A DNA stretch of 64,000 bases from an uncultured Fibrobacter sp. (GTDB lineage Bacteria > Fibrobacterota > Fibrobacteria > Fibrobacterales > Fibrobacteraceae): NCBI GenBank assembly GCA_946186895.1, contig CAMHOW010000008.1, positions 1 through 64,000 on the forward strand, written 5' to 3'. A program made the position numbers and the translations under genes. This document shows positions 25,501-33,097 of this stretch, one piece after another. A model generated the notes under the pieces. That model was not told where the DNA came from and did not search any database. It saw nothing but the letters and a program-made list of their open reading frames with translations. Within the stretch, counting starts at the first letter, position 1, and every line of letters starts with the position of its first letter.

Positions 25501-25764
25501 ATATTCCGCGATCACGTAAGCATAAATAACCGGGGTCAGATCATACTGGGAGCAGGCACGTACCATATCTCCTTCCCAATATGTATTATAGGAGGCATTG
25601 TCCCCAAGCCAAATTGCCAAATGGGAAAGACCTTTCCCTGACAAATTGACTCCTTTAAGTTCCCCTTTCCACTGCCGTCCATAGTTAAAGTGCCCCTCAT
25701 CAAAGGCGGCAAATACGGCAGAAGCCACCAGCAACACCAGCAACACACTGATCATTTTCTTCAT
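19573..25764 (-). CDS. Giant T9SS-exported multidomain surface protein with InlB-like repeats
   Basis: This 2063-residue protein starts at ATG 25764 (AGGTG upstream; the track's first codon is GTG). The order is a signal peptide (1-20), an unrecognised TIM-barrel-like domain (about 25-310), a Ser linker, and a CBM11/CIA30-like module (about 350-525). Next are two four-Cys modules (GGYGDHCYNSGL...) in Ser/Glu linkers (about 575-760), then 14 InlB/Listeria-Bacteroides repeats (about 763-1740). A long SSSSEE linker, a third four-Cys module and a T9SS sorting tail (VRVHVFDMLGNRVKTF...YMVRVTSG) complete it. The N-terminal domain has acidic clusters LIEPDFFQYSESGD and KIAVDISPW typical of glycosidases, but I cannot name the family. 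It is probably cell-surface cellulose or polysaccharide binding, possibly catalytic. Confidence 0.85.
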   Translation of the reverse strand: MKKMISVLLVLLVASAVFAAFDEGHFNYGRQWKGELKGVNLSGKGLSHLAIWLGDNASYNTYWEGDMVRACSQYDLTPVIYAYVIAEYDKDQGYVDCDMGSPNHCTNGAQTIRNHWSDIIARYRSYAQGIAQDYGTDKTTVWLIEPDFFQYSESGDARSSYNQDGGAIPDAELCGTYFNDIVATIKAALPNAKIAVDISPWLNGDIVGWYANFDQSKVDYLFSSGGRTQGDQSRIRSDNNNLLTWAQASAAMGGKKIIADDGYGVGGGSNNDYQDWMSVSNLNNRIADGVIGITIQDPGDSYYTFAAQNPISIGGGNSSNSGNSSSSTAQSSSSRPSSSSAAPTPSDLTALIDNFEDADYVSEWGGEWTTYDDNDKSGASTITTGFSEGRNSTKAFKATYSLNKAGLPYDPQVGISIDLLSDKSAVSLNSCTSISYYYKGAAHTIRMETPLVTDYGYHEASAESASSWTKKTVALASMTQPTWTDVTVNVADARANAKAFSWQITGQTGDAGTLEIDDVRCEGLPEPASSSSVASSSSISSSSVSSSSVSSSSEESSSSEESSSSVVSSSSVSNGPCITFVNGTGGYGDHCYNSGLQHMEEGKCYMLNPARINEIQTYMNDDAAQEYWWVETSCGNEESSSSSEESSSSEESSSSEESSSSEEVSSSSEEESSSSVEESSSSSEESSSSAVSSSSLSDGPCIAFVDGVGGYGDHCYNSGLKNMEDGKCYTMNPDRMGENPQYINNDVSQTWWWVESSCGVVKYTITFVNGETVLQTVEVEAGTVPAYTGDEPTKEATAQYTYNFKGWTPALTTATENATYVADFNAVVNAYSIRFLNGEDVLATESVAYGELPVYSGETPVKAMDAGYTYAFDGWDPDLVTVTQDADYTAKFIGTKRKFAVTFMDDDLTTVLKEAAEYDFGTLAADIVKPADPTKATNAEYTYEFAGWSPELVDVVDDATYIATYTATLNKYTVTFVDEDGRTVLLAAAEYDYGTAAADIVKPADPTKAATAEFTYTFAGWSPEIARVTENATYTASYTSTKNKYTITFVNGDGTETTAEVEYGTVPTAPEGKTPVNTAQYTYTFGGWDSEIVAVTGEATYTAIVNRSVNKYTVTFVDEDGSTVLLAAAEYDYGTVAANIEKPADPTKAATAEYTYTFAGWSPEIAGVTENATYTATYTSTKNKYTITFVNGDGTETTAEVEYGTVPTAPEGKTPANTAQYTYTFGGWDSEIVAVTGNATYTAVVNSTVNKYTVTFVDEDESVLKAATEYDYGTVAANIEKPADPTKPGDDGVTYTFAGWSPALADVTGDVTYTATYTSSTNKYTVTFVDEDGTVLKAATEYAYGTAATAIVKPANPTKAATAEYTYTFAGWTPTLADVTKNATYTATYTSTKNKYTITFVNGDGTETTAQVEYGTVPTAPEGKTPANTAQYTYSFSGWTPALTVVTGEATYTAVVSSTVNKYTVTFVDEDGSTELLAAAEYDYGTAAANIAKPADPTKPGDDGVTYTFAGWSPAVADVTGDVTYTATYTSSTNKYTVTFVDEDGTVLKAATEYAYGTAATAIVKPANPTKAATAEYTYTFAGWTPTLADVTKNATYTATYTSTKNKYTITFVNGDGTETTAQVEYGTVPTAPKGKTLANTAQYTYTFDGWTPALTAVTGEATYTAVVSSTVNKYTVVFLNYDNTELQNTMVEYGTVPVYEGTVPFKPSTEAYRYFFDSWEPEIEAVTGEASYMATFRQEQIPESSSSSIEESSSSSEEQSSSSSVEESSSSSEEQSSSSSAEESSSSEEVSSSSEEQSSSSSVEESSSSEEESSSSSEESSSSEEISSSSEEQSSSSSVEESSSSEEESSSSSEESSSSEEISSSSEEQSSSSSEEESSSSAEESSSDSYEGPCIAFVNGEGGYASHCYYKGLNNMKDGVCYTLSSQRNRILKWVETSAVDSTWWTETSCDYVVASSSSVQEPEVVSSSSSSSVPADATDVVASGKMLLPNLAFSHNVLTVNMPKQALVRVHVFDMLGNRVKTFQEAFAGSRDVSLQGLPQGSYMVRVTSGSAVKTSRIIIR
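20095..20540 (-). repeat. Tandem Ser/Glu linker repeats, 108-bp higher-order unit
   Basis: This stretch codes for (S)4-5-E-E blocks. A unit starting GAAGACTCCTCGCTGCTGG at 20192 recurs at 20300, a period of 108 bp (36 codons) with near-identical DNA. It is an extended, probably flexible linker. Confidence 0.8.
20540..23478 (-). repeat. Array of 14 InlB-like (Flg_new/Listeria-Bacteroides) repeat domains
   Basis: Fourteen units of about 66-73 residues follow the pattern YT(V/I)TFV(N/D)...YGT...YTYTF.GW.P....VT..ATYTA. Two three-domain blocks are duplicated with a 636-bp offset. The stretch 20881-21180 matches 21517-21816 almost base for base, indicating recent tandem duplication. Confidence 0.85.
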
Positions 25765-25799
25765 CACAACACCTTTTACAAAACAGTCTATAAAAGATA

Positions 25800-25828
25800 A
25801 TTCCCCTGCTCCAGGGAGCGGGGGAACT
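25800..25828 (-). terminator. Possible terminator after the 25845 GH5 gene
   Basis: TTCCCCTGCTCC agg GAGCGGGGGAA forms a GC-rich hairpin just after the GH5 stop codon. The following minus-strand sequence is only moderately T-rich, so this is a weak call. Confidence 0.45.
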
Positions 25829-25844
25829 TATCGACTAAATTACT

Positions 25845-28800
25845 TTATTTCAACATGATTCTGCGGTTCTGAACCTGACCGCCAGACTTTATACGCAAAA
25901 TATAGTTTCCAGAATTTAACATTTCAAGTCCAACAGCACCCGACACCTGGTCGAACCTTGCCAAGGGGCGTCCCTGCATGTCGAACACGTCTATAGTCGC
26001 CAGGCCTCCAGCCACCTGGAGCATGCGTCCATTCAAGCTCACGGAAACAGGGAACTTCACCGCACCGCGCAGGGCAAGCGTTGAAGATCCGTTGGAAGCC
26101 GGAATCACACTATCATTGGAAGCGGGAACCACGCTGCCGTTAGAAGCAGGCGTTACGCTGCCATTAGAGGCAGGAGTCACATTGCCGGCACTGGAGCTGA
26201 ACACACCACTGTTACAAGAGGCAATGTCATAACCCATAGAACTAGAGCTCGGGCGGCTTGCGCTAGATGTTCCATTGGAGCTAGAGCTAGAAGCGGCAGA
26301 GGATTCGGGTTCCACAACAGTCACCTTGATTTCGTACTGGGTTCCGTTAACATTAATCTTTTCGTTCCAATCACCTGCTTGCAGCCACTGCGTAGACTGG
26401 GAATTGCTAATCGTAAGGGTATTGCCCACGTAGTCATAGGAAAGCCACCAGATGTAGTACGTTTCCTTGTTGAACGAAGTCACATTCGTAAACGTAACCG
26501 TCTCGAAATCGGCACCCTTGACCACATTCTGCGTGAGATCACCCGAGACAACGACACCGGTAGAGGCGCTGGAGGCAACAGAAGAGCTACTCGTTTCAGC
26601 ACTGCTACTGGGCTGTTCACTGCTGCTAGATTCCTGAGCAGAGCTGGAACTTGCCGTCAAAGGAATTTCGTTATAGACCGCAACGTAAGAGGCCTTGCCC
26701 ACAACCTTCTTCAGTTCGGGATTCCAGCCCTTGAATTCATAACGGAAAGACTTGCTGGATTCGCGGGTCGGCTCGGGGCCGGCATACACAGGAACCTTTC
26801 CGTAGTTCACTTCGGCCCACCACAGTTCCGAATTGTCGTAATTGAGGAAGGTTATCTTATAGGCGTTGAGAGTCTGGACGATATTGGCCGTGTAGGTGGC
26901 CGGGCCTGTAACGGCGACAATTTCAGGAGTCCAACCGCCAAAGCTGTAGCTATACTGAGCGTCATTCTTGGGCAGTTCCACACTTGTGGGGGCCTCGGGC
27001 ATTTCTCCCTTCGCCACCTTGATGGTCTGAACGGTCTTTCCATTCACCACAAACTTGATATCGTACTTTACAACTTCCGCAGAAGAGCTAGAAGGCGCCA
27101 CAGAAGAACTGGACAGTACCTCGTGACCATCAGCCAACTTCAGGGAAAGATTAGAGATGGTCACCGGTTCCCAGCGGGAGCCGGGCATGGTCAAAGTCAA
27201 GGTAACGTTTTCAGTCTTGGTCGCCTTGAAGGTACAAGTATAGGACTGCGTGCCTTCGTCTCCATCCAATTCTACTGTGCCGTTACAATAGGAACCCAGG
27301 GAAACAGACATGTCCATGGTATTTTGCTGGATGGAGGCATCAAAGCTCAGCGTGTAGGACTTGTTATTTTCTACCTCGCCCAAGCCCTTGGTCACCACAC
27401 GGTCGGGAGTCCAGCCTTCTGACTGGCCGATAACCACATCGCCATTGCCGTTCACGGTAAGCTGGGTATTGGACTGCCAATCGTTGCTTACGGAGGCGGA
27501 GCTTGCAGCTGCGGAACTTGCTGGTGTCTGCGAAGAGGAACTTACAGAAGAAGAACTCTGCACAGAACTACTGGAGGACTCGCGTACAGTCAACACCATC
27601 GTGTAGGCCGTGCCATTCACCCTGAAGTTTTCACGGAATGTACCCAAGTTTGCGCTTGCGGGAACCGTGGCATCCAAGGTCAGCACATTGCCAGATCGGG
27701 TCATGTTCAAGTAGTAGATATTCTGGGAATTTCTCTGGAAGCTATTGACATTCGTAAAGATTACAGGGCTCATGGATTCGCCGCGGAGCACCGTCTGGGT
27801 CAAGTTGCCGGTAATCACCAGCGGAGCGCTGCTGGAAGAGGCCACAGAACTGGAGGACGGCTTTACGCTGGAGGAAGACTGCATAGAGCTAGAAGAGGGC
27901 GGCTGCGCGGAGCTGGAAGAAGGCTTCACGCTGGAGGAAGAAGCGACAGAAGAACTGCTAGCTTCCTTGAGGCCCAGACACTTCACGTTGTCAATCTGCA
28001 AGGTGCCATTGGTTCCCGTGGTTCCCTGGATTTGCCAGCTGAATGCACGGACAGCCCGCTGCACATCGCTAACAGATGCGGGAATTCCCCAGCCCGTTTC
28101 CTGGGCAAGGTCCGCCCAGTAAACCGTCTGGGTTTTCCAACCGTTGCTGGAATTGACGGCTTTCTTGTGGTAGTTGTATTCCACATCGACAGAGGATTCC
28201 ACCCTAAAGTCGTGGGCACCGCCCTTATAATCATACTGGATGGCGGTACAGGCAGTCAAGTCCTCGGTAGTGACTTCGTCGGCATTGGCAGAAACCACCA
28301 AACCCACAAACGGGCTGTATTCGTAGGAGCCTTTATCCAAACGATAAGTAATCTGGATAGCCTTAGAAGAACTATTGCCAGAGACCATGGACGTATCAAT
28401 GGTCGATTTCGCCTGTTTATCGTTGTCGTTGTAGATGCCCCAGAGGCTATTCCAAAGGGAGGTGTAGTTGCCGTCTTCGAAGTTGTCCACCAGCAAGGGT
28501 TTGTTGGTGACGCCCTGAGAAGCGGAAGAACCCGGATTCACCGTCGAAGAGGAAGAAGGATTGGAATTGCTGGAAGAAGGCGCGTTTCCGCACTTGCTAT
28601 AGGATGTCGGCAAATACTTGAAGATGTTGTTGTTTACCCATTGACCGCTCTCAGTGTAGTTCCAGGCGCTGCCATTGAAATAGGATGCGGATTCCGGCTT
28701 GTTGGAAACAGACCAGTTGGCGCCCGACAACTTGTGGTCCTTCATCCAGCTATACCAGGTCGCGCTGTTGCCGGAACTGAAGCCGCCGTTACCGGAAGCA

Positions 28801-29591
28801 TCCACCGTACCCCATTCCGACACGAACACGGAAAGGCCCGCATTCATGGCCGACACGGCATTGGAGCCTTCGCCTCCGGTAGAATGGGATCCCGCATAAA
28901 AGTGGAAGGTATAAGCCACATTGTTCTTGGAGTCCCTTACCGTGTTGCCAATGGCGTCATTGGGGTGTTGGTCCCAGTTGCGGTTGCCCACCAACACCAG
29001 GTTGTCGGAATACTTACGGATTTCTTCAATCACGGATTCTGCATAGTTCTTGATGGTGCCCCAAGACTGGGAAGTAGGCTCGTTGAACACCTCGAAAATC
29101 ACGTTGTCGTAGCCACCCCACTTCTGGGCCATATAGCTAAAGAACTGCTTGGCATTGTTCACGTTGTCGCTGGCCTTGTGGCTGTGGTAATCGATAATCA
29201 CGTAGATATCGTTATCGATGGCCGCCTGCACCACGGTATTCATCAACGCCTGATACCTGGACGTATTGGTAAAGTAGTTGCCGGAACCCCAGTCTTCGTC
29301 TACGCCCATGGGGGCGCGAATCAGCTGAATGTTCTGCTTAGACACCAAGCCGCTCACGATGTCAGAAGTCCAGAAGGGGGAACCCACGTCGCTGGAGATA
29401 CTCCAGAAAAGGCTCATGCCCTGCACGGCCACTTCGGCACCGCTCTTGACGCCCTCACAGGAACCGTAAATCTGGCCCTTGCTACCGGCCTTGCCGGCCA
29501 TAAGCTGACCGTATTGGCTTACCGGGCCGACACGGCCAAATGAAAGTGAAACGAGGCAAAACGCCAACACCCAGAAAAATGTCTTTTTCAT
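25845..29591 (-). CDS. GH5 endoglucanase with CBM11-like, CBM4/9-like, InlB-like modules and T9SS tail
   Basis: This 1248-residue secreted endo-beta-glucanase has a signal peptide (1-19) and a GH5 (subfamily 2-like) catalytic domain (about 20-335). The acid/base Glu is in FEVFNEP (about E171) and the nucleophile Glu in VFVSEWGT (about E259). After Ser linkers come a CBM11/CIA30-like module (DNFEDGNYTSLWNSLWG), a beta module (ITGNLTQTVLRGESMSPVIF), a CBM4/9-like module (NDWQSNTQLTVNGNGD), two InlB-like repeats, and a second NLTQ module. A tail with 8-residue repeats (VTPASNGS) and a T9SS sorting domain (IDVFDMQGRPLARF) end the protein. It likely hydrolyses cellulose or beta-glucan at the cell surface. 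Confidence 0.92.
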   Translation of the reverse strand: MKKTFFWVLAFCLVSLSFGRVGPVSQYGQLMAGKAGSKGQIYGSCEGVKSGAEVAVQGMSLFWSISSDVGSPFWTSDIVSGLVSKQNIQLIRAPMGVDEDWGSGNYFTNTSRYQALMNTVVQAAIDNDIYVIIDYHSHKASDNVNNAKQFFSYMAQKWGGYDNVIFEVFNEPTSQSWGTIKNYAESVIEEIRKYSDNLVLVGNRNWDQHPNDAIGNTVRDSKNNVAYTFHFYAGSHSTGGEGSNAVSAMNAGLSVFVSEWGTVDASGNGGFSSGNSATWYSWMKDHKLSGANWSVSNKPESASYFNGSAWNYTESGQWVNNNIFKYLPTSYSKCGNAPSSSNSNPSSSSTVNPGSSASQGVTNKPLLVDNFEDGNYTSLWNSLWGIYNDNDKQAKSTIDTSMVSGNSSSKAIQITYRLDKGSYEYSPFVGLVVSANADEVTTEDLTACTAIQYDYKGGAHDFRVESSVDVEYNYHKKAVNSSNGWKTQTVYWADLAQETGWGIPASVSDVQRAVRAFSWQIQGTTGTNGTLQIDNVKCLGLKEASSSSVASSSSVKPSSSSAQPPSSSSMQSSSSVKPSSSSVASSSSAPLVITGNLTQTVLRGESMSPVIFTNVNSFQRNSQNIYYLNMTRSGNVLTLDATVPASANLGTFRENFRVNGTAYTMVLTVRESSSSSVQSSSSVSSSSQTPASSAAASSASVSNDWQSNTQLTVNGNGDVVIGQSEGWTPDRVVTKGLGEVENNKSYTLSFDASIQQNTMDMSVSLGSYCNGTVELDGDEGTQSYTCTFKATKTENVTLTLTMPGSRWEPVTISNLSLKLADGHEVLSSSSVAPSSSSAEVVKYDIKFVVNGKTVQTIKVAKGEMPEAPTSVELPKNDAQYSYSFGGWTPEIVAVTGPATYTANIVQTLNAYKITFLNYDNSELWWAEVNYGKVPVYAGPEPTRESSKSFRYEFKGWNPELKKVVGKASYVAVYNEIPLTASSSSAQESSSSEQPSSSAETSSSSVASSASTGVVVSGDLTQNVVKGADFETVTFTNVTSFNKETYYIWWLSYDYVGNTLTISNSQSTQWLQAGDWNEKINVNGTQYEIKVTVVEPESSAASSSSSNGTSSASRPSSSSMGYDIASCNSGVFSSSAGNVTPASNGSVTPASNGSVVPASNDSVIPASNGSSTLALRGAVKFPVSVSLNGRMLQVAGGLATIDVFDMQGRPLARFDQVSGAVGLEMLNSGNYILRIKSGGQVQNRRIMLK
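26086..26190 (-). repeat. 24-bp tandem repeat (PASNGSVT) in GH5 linker
   Basis: Four to five units of 24 bp encode (V/I)(T/V/I)PASN(G/D)S in the linker before the T9SS domain. Codon choices differ slightly between units. Confidence 0.75.
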
Positions 29592-29691
29592 ACAACACCC
29601 ATCTCTTTTTGTTGTTATCTATCTAAAAATAATTCCAGGAAAGCCATTATCCAAGCCAAATTATGGTTACAATCTGTTACTCCCGTATACA

Positions 29692-29757
29692 AAAAAAGAG
29701 GCCCTCAAAAAGCCCCTTTTTTAGCAAAAAAGGCGGGCATTAACCCGCCTCTTTGCG
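29692..29757 (-). terminator. Terminator(s) after the CBM-only T9SS gene
   Basis: On the minus strand GGCGGG TTAATG CCCGCC is followed by TTTTTTGC, a standard terminator. A second, imperfect stem (AAAAAGGGGC...GCCTCTTTTTTT) follows within 40 bases. Confidence 0.82.
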
Positions 29758-29797
29758 TTTCCGCGCTTGAACGCGGAACTTGTTTACAAAGTTTTAC

Positions 29798-31426
29798 TTA
29801 GCGAACCTGCATACGCACGGTCTTTACCATGGAGCCCTGCTGCACGCGGATGATGTAGGCACCCTTGCTCATGTTAGCAAAGCTGTGAGCGAAGCTACCG
29901 GCGGTCATGTTTTCGCTGTGGCTTTCGATAGCGTGGCCCATCATGTCGAACACCTGGACCTTCACGAGACCAGCCTTGGCGACAGACACCTGCAGGGTGT
30001 TGCCATGGAGGGTAGCGGAGAGACCTGCAGGAGCGGCAACCACGCCAATCGCCGTATTCATGCCGGGGTTGGTGGCATTATTGTTATTGGCATTATTGTT
30101 GGCATTGTTATTGTTGGCATTGTTGTTGGCAGCGTTACTATTGCTGGAAGCGGGGATTGTGCTGCTAGAAGAGGGCTTAGTAGTGGCAGCACCCAAGGTA
30201 CCAACGCACTTCACGTTGTCAATAGACAAAGATGTACCCAGATTAGCTGCGGAAAACTTTTCGTCTACCACCCAAGTCAACCTGGACACCTTGGCCCAAG
30301 AGAACGCAACAACAGTGGCGCCAGTAACAGTAGAAATCCAATCCGGCTGTGCCATAGTAGAAACGGTCACCGTCTTCCAGTCCGTAGAAGCAGGCTGGTC
30401 GGTAGCCACATGTTCCCAGCCCTTGTTGACCGTCACGCCGTCCACGGTGGAACGCATACGGTGGCCAGAGCCCTTGTAATCGTACTGAACCGCAGTACAA
30501 CCAGAGAGTACACCCGAAGTAAAGGCAACTTCCATACCCACAGAGGTATAGATTTCATCCTTGTCGCTACCCGGAGTAATGCCACTTATACCCTTCATTG
30601 TAACCCAATGATTGGTGCCATCGGCACTATCCAGAATATCCCAAGATTCATTGGCATCCTGTGTATTGCCAACTTTACCACCGGCAGTGTAAATGTACCA
30701 GTAGGCCGTTTTACTGAGAGTTTCGGCAGTGGTATTGGCATCTTCGAAGTCATCGATGACGACAGCTGTAGAAGGAGTCGTTGTCGAAGAAGAACCGGGG
30801 GTATAACCGGCACAGTTCACATCGTCAATGTAGAGGTAGTCAGAGGTCGCAGTGCCCTTAACTTCCCAAGACAGAGAAACCACATTGGCCATATTCAAGG
30901 AAAGCGTTGTTCCCCAGCCTGTAGCCTGCTTAAGTTGAGATACAGAAACGGAGGCATTGGTCCAACTGGTGCTGCCATCAAGAGCATATGCATGCCTATT
31001 GTAGCCAGTGAGGTCACCAGAGTCGTCACCGTTCATTGTTGCCTTCAAGTTGTGGCCGGCACCCTTATACTTATAGGAAATCGTGGTGCAACCAGAAAGG
31101 CCTCCGGCAACATTCACAGCAAGAACCACGTAAGGATCGTCGGGATTGCTGCCCTTGGCCAAGCTAATGCCGGTCAGGCCAGCCCCATACTTAGAACCAC
31201 CAGCAGCGGCTTCTTCCATCACGACAACAAGGCCATACTGGTCTTTCGTATTTGTATACGTAGACGCACCCTTGTCATTTACATCGGTATAAGCGTACCA
31301 AGCGTCCTTGGCACCGCCGGTATTAGCCAAACCATCACCGTCTTCGAAATCATCGAGATTGGCGGTAGTCTGGGCGAAAGACATAGCTGTTGTTGCACAA
31401 AGTGCAGCCACAAAGATTTTTTTCAT
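29798..31426 (-). CDS. Non-catalytic CBM11-like protein with T9SS tail
   Basis: This 542-residue secreted protein (MKKIFVAALCATTAMSFAQ) has two CBM11/CIA30-like modules: ANLDDFEDGDGLANTGGAKDAW (about 22-205) and VIDDFEDANTTAETLSKTAYW (about 225-420). A linker made of Asn/Ala repeats (NNNANNNNANNN) follows, then a T9SS sorting domain (VQVFDMMGHAIESHSE...IIRVQQGS). There is no catalytic domain. Both modules resemble those of the GH5 gene at 33098, and the tails are nearly the same in DNA, so it may be a GH5 relative that lost its enzyme. The expected role is substrate adhesion at the surface. A strong AGGAGAG ribosome site precedes the ATG. Confidence 0.85.
   Translation of the reverse strand: MKKIFVAALCATTAMSFAQTTANLDDFEDGDGLANTGGAKDAWYAYTDVNDKGASTYTNTKDQYGLVVVMEEAAAGGSKYGAGLTGISLAKGSNPDDPYVVLAVNVAGGLSGCTTISYKYKGAGHNLKATMNGDDSGDLTGYNRHAYALDGSTSWTNASVSVSQLKQATGWGTTLSLNMANVVSLSWEVKGTATSDYLYIDDVNCAGYTPGSSSTTTPSTAVVIDDFEDANTTAETLSKTAYWYIYTAGGKVGNTQDANESWDILDSADGTNHWVTMKGISGITPGSDKDEIYTSVGMEVAFTSGVLSGCTAVQYDYKGSGHRMRSTVDGVTVNKGWEHVATDQPASTDWKTVTVSTMAQPDWISTVTGATVVAFSWAKVSRLTWVVDEKFSAANLGTSLSIDNVKCVGTLGAATTKPSSSSTIPASSNSNAANNNANNNNANNNANNNNATNPGMNTAIGVVAAPAGLSATLHGNTLQVSVAKAGLVKVQVFDMMGHAIESHSENMTAGSFAHSFANMSKGAYIIRVQQGSMVKTVRMQVR
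30072..30138 (-). repeat. Asn/Ala-coding low-complexity repeat
   Basis: TTGTTATTGGCATT-type units encode NNNANNNNA. This is a slippage-prone simple repeat within the linker of the CBM-only protein. Confidence 0.7.
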
Positions 31427-31520
31427 TGTTTCTCTCCTAGTGAAAAAATCCCAATCATTTCCTCTAGGCCTATATAGTTTTTTATATAGGCCCCAACAAG
31501 TGAAATTTTAGTTTACAAAG

Positions 31521-32954
31521 CTATTTTAGCACGATTTGATGGCTTTTTTGGGCCAAACCAGAGCGAACCTGTAGTATATAGCGGCCGGGGGCCATCTTTT
31601 CAAGGTTCACAGTACCGGAAACCTGACCGAACTTGGCCATCAGGCGACCCTGCATATCGAACAGGTTGACCGACACATAGCCCTCACCCACAACCTGGAG
31701 GGTACGGCCTTCCAGAGTCACAGCGTGGGACAAGGCGTTCATACCATGAATGGCGGTATTGTCGTCCCAACCAGGGGCGTAAGAATTACTGGAATTCGGC
31801 ACAAAGGCGCTGGAACTAGACCTTGCTGTCCCGTTAGAGCTAGAAGACCGGCCCGCAGCGCTGGAGCTGGACGCAGCAGCCGGAGAACCTCCGCAGGCAG
31901 TGTAAATCTTGGGATTATTCGCCAGAAAGCCCTTCACCATGTTTCCGGAGGTGGAATAGCTCAGGCTATAGCGGGTCGCACCGCTACTAAAAGCCGCAGT
32001 TCCTTCTGAAATCTTGGAGGCGCTCCAGTTCGCCCAAGAAAGCTTATAGGAATCCATCCACTGCTGCCAGCTGTTGTTCTGGGAAACGTAGTTATTGGGG
32101 TCTCCCTTTCCGTCGGCAGTACCCGTACCCCATTCCGATACAAATACGGAAAGGCCCGCGTTCATGGCAGCAACAGCATTCGCCCCCTCAGAACCTGTTT
32201 TATGGGAGCCTGCGTAATAGTGGAATGTATAGGCGACATTTTGATCCTGGAGCGGTTCAGCAGTAGCCGCATTCGTATACTGGTCATAATAGGGTGTTCC
32301 CACCAAGACAAGGTTGTCCGAATACTGACGGATTGCCTGGATAACGGTTTTCGCATAGGGGGCGATCCCGCTTTTCCAGTAGCTTTTGGCGGCATCTTCA
32401 TCGGGCCATTTTTCACCACAGGAATTCTTAGGTTCATTGTAGATTTCAAAAATCACGTTATCGTACTTACCCCACTTCTGGGCCATTTCCGTAAAGAACT
32501 GTACCGCAGAATTCGTACTCTGTTCCGCGCAATGGCTATGCCAGTCGATAATGACGTAGATATCGTTATCAATGGCCCCCTGAACAACGGCGTTCATAAA
32601 GCCCTTTTGCTTATCGGGTTCAGAAGCGTACCCCTTTATGCCGTCACTCCAATCCTCGTTACCTGTAGCCATGGCACCTCGGACAATCTCGATTTTCATA
32701 TCGGAAACCATGCTGGAAACGCCCTCGGCTGTCCAAAATTCAACGGCATTTTTCATAAGGGACCAATAAAGGCTCATGCCCTTGACTTGGACGGGGGTAC
32801 TGTTATAGGCCGCACAGGAACCGAAAATGCGGCCCTTGCCGTTGGAATCCTTTCCGGCCTGAAGCTGGCCATACTGGCTCACGGGGCCCACACGGTTAGC
32901 CGCAAAAGACGAGGCGAACAGCGCCAAAGTCATGAAAAATGCGATTTTTTTCAT
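31521..32954 (-). CDS. GH5 endoglucanase with T9SS tail
   Basis: This 477-residue protein starts at ATG 32954 (MKKIAFFMTLALFASSFA). The track's longer start adds nine residues before the signal peptide. The GH5 domain (about 20-355) starts with the same RVGPVSQYGQL segment as its neighbours. It contains VIIDWHSHC, acid/base FEIYNEP (about E174), YTFHYYAGSH and nucleophile FVSEWGTG (about E274). A short Ser linker leads to a T9SS domain (VNLFDMQGRLMAKF). It has no separate CBM, making it the simplest of the three GH5 genes. Confidence 0.93.
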   Translation of the reverse strand: MKKIAFFMTLALFASSFAANRVGPVSQYGQLQAGKDSNGKGRIFGSCAAYNSTPVQVKGMSLYWSLMKNAVEFWTAEGVSSMVSDMKIEIVRGAMATGNEDWSDGIKGYASEPDKQKGFMNAVVQGAIDNDIYVIIDWHSHCAEQSTNSAVQFFTEMAQKWGKYDNVIFEIYNEPKNSCGEKWPDEDAAKSYWKSGIAPYAKTVIQAIRQYSDNLVLVGTPYYDQYTNAATAEPLQDQNVAYTFHYYAGSHKTGSEGANAVAAMNAGLSVFVSEWGTGTADGKGDPNNYVSQNNSWQQWMDSYKLSWANWSASKISEGTAAFSSGATRYSLSYSTSGNMVKGFLANNPKIYTACGGSPAAASSSSAAGRSSSSNGTARSSSSAFVPNSSNSYAPGWDDNTAIHGMNALSHAVTLEGRTLQVVGEGYVSVNLFDMQGRLMAKFGQVSGTVNLEKMAPGRYILQVRSGLAQKSHQIVLK

Positions 32955-33053
32955 AAAAATCCCTGGGATTGTAGGTGACACCTCCTAAAAATATTTTCCC
33001 AGAACCGACTTCGAACAAAGAAGCATGAAAAAAGATGTTACCGGTGTAAACAA

Positions 33054-33080
33054 GAAAGGCGGGGATTCCCCGCCTTTTTC
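33054..33080 (-). terminator. Terminator after the 33098 GH5 gene
   Basis: GGCGGGG att CCCCGCC is flanked by AAAG on one side and TTTTTCG on the other, so it can work in either direction. It lies just past the stop of the 33098-36706 gene. Confidence 0.78.
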
Positions 33081-33097
33081 GTCATTTTTGAGCTTGA

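Noticed and set aside
28032-29543. 503-aa plus-strand ORF opposite the GH5 gene
   Set aside because: It is an antisense shadow; the minus strand has a clear GH5 domain with catalytic residues and signal peptide.
29780-31477. 565-aa plus-strand ORF
   Set aside because: It is the shadow of the CBM-only T9SS gene; the translation is low-complexity Ile/Gly/Val without family motifs.
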